Shown: in pieces, positions 29,104-38,733 of the stretch | Layout: every line of letters begins with the position of its first letter | How positions within the stretch are numbered: the stretch's first letter is position 1 | Source: Candidatus Kapaibacterium sp. | Lineage (GTDB): Bacteria; Bacteroidota; Ignavibacteria; Kapaibacteriales; UBA2268 | Assembly (NCBI GenBank): GCA_028376765.1 | Contig: JAONBD010000014.1 | Location: 1 to 39,500, forward strand | DNA length: 39,500 bases | Direction: 5' to 3' | The notes under the pieces: model-generated | Seen by the model: the letters and a program-made list of their open reading frames with translations, nothing else | Databases searched by the model: none | What the model was told of the DNA's origin: nothing | Program-made: the position numbers and the translations under genes

Positions 29104-30198
29104 CTATCTCCAATCAACTAGTAACGAGAATCTCATTGTGTTAGCTAATGGATGGTTTGCTTCCATTGTTAAAATATATCCAAAATCTAATTTGAATATA
29201 TCATATTTTATTCCTGCACCTAGATTATAAAATCTTCTGTCACCAGCTACCTGAGGCTCAGTAAAATATCCAGCTCTCAGTGCAATTATTTGTTGATACC
29301 AATATTCAGCTCCAATTGAAATTTCAGCACCAGGGTTATCCCAACCAGTATATAAAGATACAGGAAGCGGATCAGATCCCAATGAATCTCTTTTTACTAG
29401 TAACTTTCCAAAGTCAAATGCAAAAGTTAAATCACTAAATTCATCTTCATAAGCCCTATAAGCTGCACCTAATCTTAATTGAGTTGGAAGAGGATCCGCC
29501 TGTCTTACATACGTCATTTGTGGTCCAATGTTCTGCAAGTTAAAACCTAATGATAGTCTATCTTCAAAAATTGAAAAATCAATTGGTTTCCAAAGTAGTC
29601 CTAAATCAAATGAAACACTGACACCAGTTCCAGCATCACCTGATGCAGTTGTCGTTGGAGTCAAGTTAGATTGAATGTACCGTAGTTGAAACCCAGCAGA
29701 TAAATCTTCCGCTATTATAGTCCCATAAGCTAGTCCCAAACTAAACTCAACTGATCTAAACTTACCTTCCTCTCTACCATTTATATCTGTTGCAGTAAAT
29801 TCTCCTAAGTTCATTAAGATTAAATTAAATGCGACGGTACCATCTAAATCTTCAAAATGCTGCCCTACAGTTAAATAACTGTAATACAAATCTGCATTGA
29901 ACTGTGGTAACCACGGAGAGAAAGAAAGTGCTACTTGGCGATAAGGCTCAAGCTCAGCATCTGGATCGAAACCATAAGCAGGCTCAAAATAATCTAGAAA
30001 TCCAAGACCAGCAGGATTCCAATAAATCGCATTAATATCATCTGCTATTGCTGTTCCCGTCTCACCCATTCCACTAGCTCTTGCATCTGGAGCTATTAGT
30101 AAGAATGGTACAGCAGAACCACCCGCTTGTGCTAAAACTGTTCTAGCACCAAAAGTGATCGACAAAATCAAAATGATTAATATTCCTATTCTTTGCAT
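29104..30198 (-). CDS. porV: PorV/PorQ-family outer-membrane protein (T9SS, PorV by context)
   Basis: GGSAVPFLLIAPDARASGMGETGTAIADDINAIYWNPAGLGFL; downstream of PorU. Confidence 0.85.
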   Translation of the reverse strand: MQRIGILIILILSITFGARTVLAQAGGSAVPFLLIAPDARASGMGETGTAIADDINAIYWNPAGLGFLDYFEPAYGFDPDAELEPYRQVALSFSPWLPQFNADLYYSYLTVGQHFEDLDGTVAFNLILMNLGEFTATDINGREEGKFRSVEFSLGLAYGTIIAEDLSAGFQLRYIQSNLTPTTTASGDAGTGVSVSFDLGLLWKPIDFSIFEDRLSLGFNLQNIGPQMTYVRQADPLPTQLRLGAAYRAYEDEFSDLTFAFDFGKLLVKRDSLGSDPLPVSLYTGWDNPGAEISIGAEYWYQQIIALRAGYFTEPQVAGDRRFYNLGAGIKYDIFKLDFGYILTMEANHPLANTMRFSLLVDWR

Positions 30199-30227
30199 AT
30201 TATTAAAGCCTCTTTTACAAAATATTT

Positions 30228-33200
30228 TTATTGAACTTTTATACTAACTATTCCGGCGTTATTTTTTTCGTAGCCGTTTATACTTTTTACATTTACTTGA
30301 ATTAAATATGAACCACTCATTATTGGTTCACCGTTTTGTGCTGTTCCATCCCAAAAAACTTCTAGAATTTGCCTAGAAAAATCTCTTCCATCAAAAGTGC
30401 GAACTAAATGACCTTCAATATCATAAATATTTATGGAATAATCAAATCCTGGTTCTAAATTATGCTTAACTTGAATGGTTGTATTATCAGAAAATGGGTT
30501 TGGATAATTTTTTATATCACTGATTCTAATATCAGATGCATTATCTGGTATATAAAAATATGTAGTTGCAGTTTCAAAATTATTGAATAAATCCCACGCT
30601 CTAACCGTTACTTTATTCAGACCTGGTTGTAAATTATTTAGCTGTATATTACTTGTTCCTTGCTGGTTACTACCATTTAAAGTTGTATAGTTGTTAGTCA
30701 TATCTAATGAATTTGGTGAATCATTAACCCATGCTTCAATCCTATGCCCAATTCCTACACCAGTAGAATTTATCCCTAAGCTGTCGAACAAATCAATAAT
30801 TAGAAGTGGATTTCTACTAACAATATCTCCCTGAATAAATTTTCTAGAATCAAGATAAATCTTAATTTCTGGTCCAATATCATCGTTAAATGAATTAGTA
30901 TCAATTCCATAGATTCTAAAGTTATTGAAATTACCTTTAGCAAATTTGGTAGAATCATTACTGCTAGCATAAGCAAACATTCTTCCTAAATTCTCAGAAA
31001 AACTAATATCTTTAGGGATAATAAAATCTATTTCGAAGCTCCCATCAGTAACATCAGTAGTACTTTTGTTTAGAATACCACCATATTTGTTAAAGAAGTA
31101 AAATCTTTTTAACTCTTCAATTTCATAAGACCTGTCTCCATCAAAAATACTAAATTCTAACTGCCCATTGAAACTAGGATCAAAAGAACCATTTGGAGTA
31201 TTAATATGGCCTTTAACTTTTACTTTTGATAACCCTTTCAAAATCATTGGTGATTCAGGGTCAGTTGGTAAGTCAGTATCGGGAAAGCTGTCAATAACTA
31301 CTTGATAATCTGGTATTAATAACTTAATAGTTGGGTCACCAAGAATTAGATATTTCTCATCATTAGTTTTATTAAGAATCTGCTTTACGTTAAACAAAGC
31401 CTCGCCAACACTTGGGTACAATCCAGTTTCAGAATTACGCTTTAATATCTCTTGGAAATATAATTCATTAATGGTTCCATTCTGAATGGCATAAACAAGC
31501 CTTGTTGCTGCAAATAAGGCTACAGCACCCGAATTCTCCATGAAAAGTAATTCTTCGGCAGCAATTGTCCCATTAAAATTATCGAATTGACCAAAGGAAC
31601 AAGTTGCTGCAGTAGCAAAAAATAACTTATCACCATTGTTTAGTTTATCAAGTGATTCATTTTGATTAAATACATTTTCATGAGCCCAAACGTAAGGATT
31701 GCCATGTCCAGACCAATTTAATATCAATGATCCTTTATCATTGATAGCTGTTAAAATATCATTATTTGCATTTGGTTTTCTTCTACCATCAGAAGTTAGT
31801 TCTGTTTGATATTCAATTAAGTACACTTTGCTATGAACAAATTTTTCCATGTTATCAACATCAGTCAAATCCTCAGAAGCTTTTATATGAGCATTACCAT
31901 CGTTTGAACCATCTCCTTGAAGACCATCATCAGCAACAAGGGTTATATTATTTCTCCAATTCCCTGTACTTGAGTTATGTTCATATTGTTCAATTTTTTT
32001 TACATATAACTCACCTAGTTGGTCCGCAGATAATTTGCTAGTAGGATGTAAAGGCACTCTTCCAGAAATCATGTCAATTAGATCATCCTCACCATCAACT
32101 CTAATAAAAAAATCATCATGAGCTGTGGTAGATGTGGCAAACATTTCTCTTAATGAATCTGCCGAATGATATAATGGCACATAAATTTTATCTTTGATAG
32201 ATAAGTTTCTATTATCAGAATGTGCATCACCCCAAAAAAGAACATATTTAGGTGTGTTAGACCAAGTTAAATAAGAGTACTTTAAAAAGTTTCTTATTGA
32301 TGCAATGTCTTTTACACCACAACCAAACTCGTTATATATTGATTGAGTAGAAACAACTGAAACACTTAAATCGCTATTAGATTCACGATATTCTTTAAAT
32401 TTATTTGCAGAATTAAGAAGTTCATTATCAGTAATTACTATTACATCAGTGTTAAGAGGGTCAGAACGTAAGTTTGCAAAATTAATATTTTCCAAGACGG
32501 GTGATTTAAAATCACTAGATACAAAGAATTTATTTACTTGATCTGCATTAAATTTTATAATTGGATTAGAGTTAGAACCATAGTTATTAAGAAAAACTGG
32601 GTTTCTTGAATCGGTAACATTAACAACATAAAGTTCATTACCCGAAAAGCCAGAGAGATTAAACTGTGTCCCAGCTTCCAATTCATAATCAGAAAAGAAG
32701 CTCATTCTATTATTAATCGCAACAAATTCTCTAGGATAGTGTATTTCGATATAATCCATATAAGGGCTATCAGTAGGGTTACCAACATAATTAATATCAA
32801 TTACACTCTTATTACCTACCACATTCGATGCAGGAGCCGTTAAATATTTACTGGGTCTATCAGCATACATATAGCTTCCAGTCGGAATATCTAGCAACCT
32901 TAAGTTTCCAACTTCTGTCCCGTTTTCATTGACATAAGCAACAGCATTCGAAGAAGATTTATGAGCAATCGCAACTCTGTAAGTAATTTCTCCAGTTCTA
33001 TCAAGGTTATATAATTGCTGTTCGTATTTTTTACCACTACTTATAAGGTTTCCAACCATTTGCCGACCAGAACCAGATGGATCTAAATTGAATTTTTCTT
33101 CATGGTACAATGAGTGTTGTTTATAGATACTGGGCTGATTGATAATTGCACCATCAAATTTTTGATAGGAGGCTCTTTTACCCGGCAGGCCTCCCCAAGT

Positions 33201-34199
33201 AAGTATGTAATGATTTTTTTGAGAATACCAATTAATATAATTTTCGGCACCTTTTTGAGAAGGTTTGAAACCAACTGCATCATTTGCATAAAAAATGGCT
33301 TCAATAAAATTGCCATTAGCATCTGTTTTTACTACAATTTCATTTTCTGGTAGGGATTCCCAATCATCGTTTTCAACATGTTCGTCCATTGGAATTCCGC
33401 CATAACCGAATAGCTTTAAAGATTTAGCATCATCGCTTGTTAAATCGAAACCCATAGATGAAAGGTTTTCTTTAGTTATTTTATACAGATTTTCTTTATC
33501 AACTGTAACCTTAAGCCAATTGCCAGAAGAAACATTTGTAATAGTTTGAAGTTGATTTTGCGATTTTTTATTTTTTGTTAAAGACTCCCAATTAGCAATT
33601 ACCTCGCTATTAATAGTATTGTGGAAATCATTTTGAGTGATATTAGAGTTTGCCTTGCTTACATCAAATTTTATTTTTAGTATTAATCGCTCTGTTATTG
33701 ATGTTTTTTGCTTCGCTGAATTAAAAAAAGCAGCTAATAAATTTAGCTTTAAAACAGGCTGACCAGCCGAAACACCTAAATACTCTGAGCTAAATATAGG
33801 AGGTTGGGGTGCGTTAAAGTAATTTTCAGATGTTTTATAAACTACATCCGATTGATATAAATTATCTTCCTGTGGAACTGGTGGTAGCAGATTATCCACC
33901 AATTGATAATCTGGTGTAGAAATAATTTCAATTGAATATCCATTTTCTGATGGTACGCTTACTAGAACAGGCACAGCAAAATGGTAAGGCTCACCTGCAA
34001 CATCACCCATTGGTATTGCTCCAGAGAATTTTGGATAATAACTAATGTTATTTTCTACAGTCTTAATTTTATCGAAACCTTTAAGGCTAGGACTAAAGGA
34101 TATTATTAATTCTTCTGGGCCTGATGAAATGATTTCTACACCATTGTTAGCATTTAAGCTAATGGTTAGAATACTTAGAATTAAAAGAATTTTTAACAT
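30228..34199 (-). CDS. porU: Type IX secretion system C25-family sortase PorU
   Basis: Gingipain-type catalytic region LILNWSGHGNPYVWAHE...FFATAATCSFGQFDNF; C-terminal YPNPFSDNTTIQV...FWDGTAQNGEPIMSGSYLIQV. Confidence 0.9.
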   Translation of the reverse strand: MLKILLILSILTISLNANNGVEIISSGPEELIISFSPSLKGFDKIKTVENNISYYPKFSGAIPMGDVAGEPYHFAVPVLVSVPSENGYSIEIISTPDYQLVDNLLPPVPQEDNLYQSDVVYKTSENYFNAPQPPIFSSEYLGVSAGQPVLKLNLLAAFFNSAKQKTSITERLILKIKFDVSKANSNITQNDFHNTINSEVIANWESLTKNKKSQNQLQTITNVSSGNWLKVTVDKENLYKITKENLSSMGFDLTSDDAKSLKLFGYGGIPMDEHVENDDWESLPENEIVVKTDANGNFIEAIFYANDAVGFKPSQKGAENYINWYSQKNHYILTWGGLPGKRASYQKFDGAIINQPSIYKQHSLYHEEKFNLDPSGSGRQMVGNLISSGKKYEQQLYNLDRTGEITYRVAIAHKSSSNAVAYVNENGTEVGNLRLLDIPTGSYMYADRPSKYLTAPASNVVGNKSVIDINYVGNPTDSPYMDYIEIHYPREFVAINNRMSFFSDYELEAGTQFNLSGFSGNELYVVNVTDSRNPVFLNNYGSNSNPIIKFNADQVNKFFVSSDFKSPVLENINFANLRSDPLNTDVIVITDNELLNSANKFKEYRESNSDLSVSVVSTQSIYNEFGCGVKDIASIRNFLKYSYLTWSNTPKYVLFWGDAHSDNRNLSIKDKIYVPLYHSADSLREMFATSTTAHDDFFIRVDGEDDLIDMISGRVPLHPTSKLSADQLGELYVKKIEQYEHNSSTGNWRNNITLVADDGLQGDGSNDGNAHIKASEDLTDVDNMEKFVHSKVYLIEYQTELTSDGRRKPNANNDILTAINDKGSLILNWSGHGNPYVWAHENVFNQNESLDKLNNGDKLFFATAATCSFGQFDNFNGTIAAEELLFMENSGAVALFAATRLVYAIQNGTINELYFQEILKRNSETGLYPSVGEALFNVKQILNKTNDEKYLILGDPTIKLLIPDYQVVIDSFPDTDLPTDPESPMILKGLSKVKVKGHINTPNGSFDPSFNGQLEFSIFDGDRSYEIEELKRFYFFNKYGGILNKSTTDVTDGSFEIDFIIPKDISFSENLGRMFAYASSNDSTKFAKGNFNNFRIYGIDTNSFNDDIGPEIKIYLDSRKFIQGDIVSRNPLLIIDLFDSLGINSTGVGIGHRIEAWVNDSPNSLDMTNNYTTLNGSNQQGTSNIQLNNLQPGLNKVTVRAWDLFNNFETATTYFYIPDNASDIRISDIKNYPNPFSDNTTIQVKHNLEPGFDYSINIYDIEGHLVRTFDGRDFSRQILEVFWDGTAQNGEPIMSGSYLIQVNVKSINGYEKNNAGIVSIKVQ

Positions 34200-34340
34200 A
34201 AATTACCTATAAGAAATATTAAGATTATCGACATTTAGTCAATGCTATTATTGTTTTTCAAAATAAGTAAATGTTATGTAATAAGCTATCCTTTCTATTA
34301 TTCTATATTGTAAATAACTCTTATGCGATAAAAAAGTTAC

Positions 34341-34384
34341 AAAAAAAAATGCCTTACTAACGGGGGGACATGTCAGTAAGGCAT
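34341..34384 (-). terminator. Rho-independent terminator downstream of tRNA-Gly with 16-nt C-rich loop
   Basis: Reverse complement ATGCCTTACT-GACATGTCCCCCCGTT-AGTAAGGCAT followed by T8. Confidence 0.8.
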
Positions 34385-34420
34385 GCAGCATAAAGAGGAA
34401 GAACGACTTTCGTCGTCTCG

Positions 34421-34492
34421 AGCGGGAGACGAGATTTGAACTCGCGACCCCAACCTTGGCAAGGTTGTGCTCTACCGCTGAGCTACTCCCGC
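34421..34492 (-). tRNA. tRNA-Gly (anticodon GCC); CCA not encoded
   Basis: Reverse complement GCGGGAGTAGCTCAGCGGTAGAGCACAACCTTGCCAAGGTTGGGGTCGCGAGTTCAAATCTCGTCTCCCGCT folds as cloverleaf; loop TTGCCAA. Confidence 0.97.
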
Positions 34493-34515
34493 TGATTCCT
34501 ATTAATTAAGGATTT

Positions 34516-34546
34516 CAAAAATATGTGCTTTTTTTTTAAAATGCAA
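34516..34546 (-). promoter_or_regulatory. Promoter of tRNA-Gly: TTG-N20-TATTTTTG
   Basis: -7 box identical to that of tRNA-Thr; -33 TTG at 34544-34546. Confidence 0.7.
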
Positions 34547-34549
34547 GAA

Positions 34550-35182
34550 TTAATTAAAATATTTTTTGAAGTTTTTAATAATCTTGTTTTTCAATTGTAA
34601 CATATCAACTTGTGTGCCAATTTCCTTTGATATTGAAGTTACTTCTTTCTCCTTTATACCACAAGGAATTATAAATTCAAATTCACTCAAATCATTATTT
34701 ACATTTAAAGCGAGACCGTGTGAAGTAACCCATCTGGAACAATGCAAGCCCATAGCACAAATTTTTCTTTGCTCCTCTAGCCAAACGCCCGTGTATGAAT
34801 CAAATCGTCCAGATTTTATATCAAATTCTGCTACTGTATCAATAACAATTTGCTCAAGTGTCCTTAAAAACCAGTGCAGGTCTGGCTTAGACTTATTTAA
34901 ATCGAAGATAGGATAAACTACAAGTTGCCCTGGGTTGTGCAGAGTAACATCTCCTCCTCGATTATTAAAAATAACTTGAATATTATTGTTATTATAAAAT
35001 TCTTCTGATTTAGTTAGGTTTTCTTCAGAACCATTTTTGCCTATAGTTATAACTGTGGGATGTTCACAAATAATAAGCGTACTATCCTTTTGTTGTTTTT
35101 GAACAGAAGTTGCTATTTCTTTTTGCAAGTCCCATGCTTTTTGATAATCAAATAAACCAATATCTAAAATATTGAATTCCAT
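34550..35182 (-). CDS. lipB: Lipoyl(octanoyl) transferase
   Basis: NRGGDVTLHNPGQLVVYPIFDL, MGLHCSRWVTSHGLALNVN, FIIPCGI. Confidence 0.93.
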   Translation of the reverse strand: MEFNILDIGLFDYQKAWDLQKEIATSVQKQQKDSTLIICEHPTVITIGKNGSEENLTKSEEFYNNNNIQVIFNNRGGDVTLHNPGQLVVYPIFDLNKSKPDLHWFLRTLEQIVIDTVAEFDIKSGRFDSYTGVWLEEQRKICAMGLHCSRWVTSHGLALNVNNDLSEFEFIIPCGIKEKEVTSISKEIGTQVDMLQLKNKIIKNFKKYFN

Positions 35183-35200
35183 ACTATTTTCTTAATTTTG
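35172..35200 (+). promoter_or_regulatory. Promoter upstream of aspartokinase: TTG-N18-TAATTTTG
   Basis: Bacteroidetes-type consensus; overlaps the start of divergent lipB. Confidence 0.5.
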
Positions 35201-35223
35201 TAATAATAATTGGTGTAACGAAT

Positions 35224-36606
35224 ATGACGGTAAAAAAATTTGGTGGAACTTCAGTTGGTACTGCCGAAATGATAAAAAAAGTAAAAGAAATTGTAAGTTT
35301 CAATGATGAAAAAGTTATTGTTGTTGTTTCTGCTGTTGCAAAAACAACTAATAGGTTGGTTTCATTACTAGAAAATTTGGAACATAACGACATTATTTTT
35401 GCGAATAATGATCTAAAAACTATATATAAATATCATTTTGAATTGATTAGCGAATTAGGGATTAAAGATGATACTATTGAATATTTAGATAAGATTATAC
35501 ATGTTCTAAAAAATATTATTGAATCTGTGAACAACAAAATTGATCTTACAAATAACCAAAAAGATGTAATACTTTCTTGTGGTGAACTGCTATCCTCTAA
35601 GATAGTTTATCAATATTTACTTTCAGAAAATGTTAAAGCAAGCTTTATTGATTCCAGAGAAATTATTAAAACCGATTCTGAATTTACTAATGCAGAGGTA
35701 AATCTTGAACAATCTAAATATCATATAAATAATAAATTAAAAGACTCCTTTAAAAGTTCTGATGTCATTATAATGGGAGGCTTCATTGCATCTGACGAGA
35801 AAGGCAGAACTACAACAATTGGGAGAGGAGGTTCAGATTTTTCGGCATCAGTTATGGCATGGGCATCTGAAGCAGAAAAATTAGAAATTTGGACTGATGT
35901 TGATGGTATTATGAGTATCGATCCAAAATTAAATAAGAATGCTCTCAGAATATTACAACTTTCTTATGATGAGGCAGCTGAACTTGCATACTTTGGAGCT
36001 AAGGTTCTCCACCCTAAAACAATTGGTCCTGCTATCAAGGCAAAGATTCCAGTAATTGTAAAAAATACTTTTAACCCCAATTTGAAGGGAACTTGGATTC
36101 AGGATTCAGATACAAACACAAAAATAATCAAAGCATTCTCCTACTGGGATGATATTATTGTTATTAATATTAAATCTAATAGGATGCTAGGAGCTCATGG
36201 CTTTTTAAATAATGTATTTGAAATATTTAAAAATTATAAAACCCCAGTTGATTTAATTGCGACTTCAGAAGTTAGCCTTTCACTCACAATTGATTCCGAT
36301 AAAAATTTGGGGTACATTATAGGTGAGCTAGAAAAATTTTCAAATGTCACTGTACATACAAACCATTCAATAATATCGGCTATTGGTGATGGGATTAAAG
36401 AAACTGCCGGTATAGCATCTCGCTTTTTTGGAGTTCTAAAAGATGTAAATATTAAAATGGTCAGCATTGGTGCTTCCGAAGTAAACATTTCAATTGTTGT
36501 TCACCAAGGTGATCTTGAGCGAAGTCTTGATTTGCTCCACAAAGAATTTTTTGATAATCTAGAATACCCTAACATATTTGAAAGGATAGAAAATGGAAAA
36601 AATTAA
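35224..36606 (+). CDS. lysC: Aspartate kinase
   Basis: VKKFGGTSVGTAEMIKKV, TTIGRGGSDFSASVMAW, WTDVDGIMSIDP, C-terminal ACT domains. Confidence 0.92.
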   Translation: MTVKKFGGTSVGTAEMIKKVKEIVSFNDEKVIVVVSAVAKTTNRLVSLLENLEHNDIIFANNDLKTIYKYHFELISELGIKDDTIEYLDKIIHVLKNIIESVNNKIDLTNNQKDVILSCGELLSSKIVYQYLLSENVKASFIDSREIIKTDSEFTNAEVNLEQSKYHINNKLKDSFKSSDVIIMGGFIASDEKGRTTTIGRGGSDFSASVMAWASEAEKLEIWTDVDGIMSIDPKLNKNALRILQLSYDEAAELAYFGAKVLHPKTIGPAIKAKIPVIVKNTFNPNLKGTWIQDSDTNTKIIKAFSYWDDIIVINIKSNRMLGAHGFLNNVFEIFKNYKTPVDLIATSEVSLSLTIDSDKNLGYIIGELEKFSNVTVHTNHSIISAIGDGIKETAGIASRFFGVLKDVNIKMVSIGASEVNISIVVHQGDLERSLDLLHKEFFDNLEYPNIFERIENGKN

Positions 36607-37843
36607 TAATCTTGATATTAAAGATCTAACTAATCAATTTGGATCACCACTTTATGTTTATGATTCAGATAGAATTGAAGCCAACTATAAAAGGTTAAAA
36701 ACGGCTCTCACTGATCATTACCCAAACAATAACATTCACTTTTCTGTGAAAGCAAACAGTAATCTATCTATATTAGATATTTTCAGAAGAAATGGCTCTG
36801 GAGCAGATTGTTCATCACCTACCGAGCTTAGATTAGCTCTTATGGCAGGTTTTGATCGGGAAGATATTCTTTATACAGGGAACTATGAAAGCTACGAAGA
36901 TCTAGAATATGTAAGCTCTATTAAAGGTATAAAGCTAAATCTTGACGATATTACTTCACTAGAAAGAATATTAAAATTTGGTGTGCCAGAAAGAATTTCG
37001 TTCCGAATAAATCCAGGAATAGGTCGTGGTGGCTTCGAAGGTATTACAACAGCTGGCTCTGATGCGAAATTTGGTATCCCCTACGAAAAGGCAGCCGAGG
37101 CATACAAAATGGCGCTTGATGCAGGTGTTAAAAGGTTTGGCATTCACATGATGACTGGTTCTAACAACCTTGAACCTTACTACTTCGCCGAAGTAGTGGA
37201 TAAACTACTTATCATTGCAGGTGACATTTTCCCTGAACTAGGAATAAAACCAGAATTTATTGACATTGGTGGAGGTCAAGGTATCCCCTACAGAGATGAT
37301 GAAGACCCTCTTAATGTTGATTTAATGGCAAAATTAATTGCTAAAATTATCAAAGAACGATGTCAAAGTTACGACTTCGGTTTGCCACAACTACTACTTG
37401 AACCTGGAAGATACCTAGCTGCAGATGCTGGATACCTAATAGCTAAAGTTACTGGTATCAAAAATGGTTATAAAAAGTTTATCGGACTTGATGCCGGTAT
37501 GGGCACTCTAGTACGGCAAAGTCTTTACGGAGCTTTCCACAGAATGGAAGTCTATGGAAAAAATTCAGATTTTGAGAACGTAAATATCTGTGGTCAGATT
37601 TGTGAAAATTCTGACATCTTTGCTAAGAACATAAGATTGCCTAAAATGGATATTGGCGATTTAGTAACTTTCAAAGATACTGGTGCTTACGGATTTGTTA
37701 TGTCATCGGTTTACAATAATCGAACAAGACCGGCTGAAGTACTCATTGAAAATGGTAAACCAATTCTTATTAGAAAAAGAGAATCTTTTGATGATATTTT
37801 AAGGCTATACCCCGAAGAAATCCTTCAAAAATATAACTCTTAA
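36593..37843 (+). CDS. lysA: Diaminopimelate decarboxylase
   Basis: FGSPLYVYDSDRIEANY, HFSVKANSN PLP-Lys motif, IDIGGGQGIPY, LLEPGRYLAADAG; overlaps aspartokinase by 14 nt. Confidence 0.92.
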   Translation: MEKINNLDIKDLTNQFGSPLYVYDSDRIEANYKRLKTALTDHYPNNNIHFSVKANSNLSILDIFRRNGSGADCSSPTELRLALMAGFDREDILYTGNYESYEDLEYVSSIKGIKLNLDDITSLERILKFGVPERISFRINPGIGRGGFEGITTAGSDAKFGIPYEKAAEAYKMALDAGVKRFGIHMMTGSNNLEPYYFAEVVDKLLIIAGDIFPELGIKPEFIDIGGGQGIPYRDDEDPLNVDLMAKLIAKIIKERCQSYDFGLPQLLLEPGRYLAADAGYLIAKVTGIKNGYKKFIGLDAGMGTLVRQSLYGAFHRMEVYGKNSDFENVNICGQICENSDIFAKNIRLPKMDIGDLVTFKDTGAYGFVMSSVYNNRTRPAEVLIENGKPILIRKRESFDDILRLYPEEILQKYNS

Positions 37844-38575
37844 CATCAAATAAACATTGAAACCACAATATAGACTAAATAGTAAACCAACAATCATAAA
37901 AATTCTCCTGTGTACTCTACGGACTAATAATCCGTAGTGGTACCATAGGAAAAATATTGCCAATAGAAATACAACACCTTTTTTAATTTCAGTTTCGAAA
38001 TCTTTTTCAAAATCCAATAATACTTCGTCTTGTAATTCCTTCGTAAAAATCTTTACAGGTACATCATTAGCTCTTAGTTTTAGCCCATACTGCAAATCAG
38101 AATTTGAAGGGTAATAACTAATTAAAAAACTATCATATTTACTAGTATCAATTAATATCCTAGCTTCTTTGTTAGCATTAGCTTCAACATAAAACATATC
38201 CATAGAAAATAAACCCAGCCCATCGTTGATATGTCGCCAATTGTTGCTATCCTTATGTTTCAGAAAAAAACTAAATTCAGATTTAGAATCTAAATTATTT
38301 TCGATTTCTACTTTTTTTTCAATGGTCGGAGTAATGTATTCTAGAGCTATATTAGGAACTGTTATATCAAATGTATAAACTATTAACAATAGCCAAAACG
38401 GTACAATTAAAATCAATCTAAAATAATGCTCAAAAAATGAATTAGCTTTTTTATGGAAGCCCGTAAGCGAGGTAATCCAGTAAATAAAATACACCATAAA
38501 TGACCCAACTATAATTGACAATTCCCAATTGATTAGGTATCCTTCTATGTTAATATAAGTATCTAATAATTCCAT
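37805..38575 (-). CDS. Uncharacterised membrane protein with about four TM segments
   Basis: Intact 256-aa ORF; hydrophobic segments SIIVGSFMVYFIYWITSL, LILIVPFWLLLIVYTF, VVFLLAIFFLWYHYG, IFMIVGLLFSLYCGFNVYLML. Confidence 0.6.
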   Translation of the reverse strand: MELLDTYINIEGYLINWELSIIVGSFMVYFIYWITSLTGFHKKANSFFEHYFRLILIVPFWLLLIVYTFDITVPNIALEYITPTIEKKVEIENNLDSKSEFSFFLKHKDSNNWRHINDGLGLFSMDMFYVEANANKEARILIDTSKYDSFLISYYPSNSDLQYGLKLRANDVPVKIFTKELQDEVLLDFEKDFETEIKKGVVFLLAIFFLWYHYGLLVRRVHRRIFMIVGLLFSLYCGFNVYLMLRVIFLKDFFGV

Positions 38576-38657
38576 TCAATTTAATATCGGCACTTATCAA
38601 TAAAACTGATATTCACTAATTTTTAATCTAATTCTTTTTTTGATTTTCTAAATTAAG

Positions 38658-38693
38658 CAAAAGTCTCATATATTTTATAATATGAGACTTTTG
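38658..38693. terminator. Hairpin downstream of the 226-aa lipoprotein gene, probable terminator
   Basis: CAAAAGTCTCATA...TATGAGACTTTTG, 13-bp perfect stem. Confidence 0.6.
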
Positions 38694-38733
38694 ACATTCA
38701 AGCTAATTCAATTTTAATTAAGAAGGTGTATTA

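Noticed and set aside
33083-33353. Shadow ORFs on both strands inside porU
   Set aside because: porU is intact across the region; no sign of frameshift or nested gene
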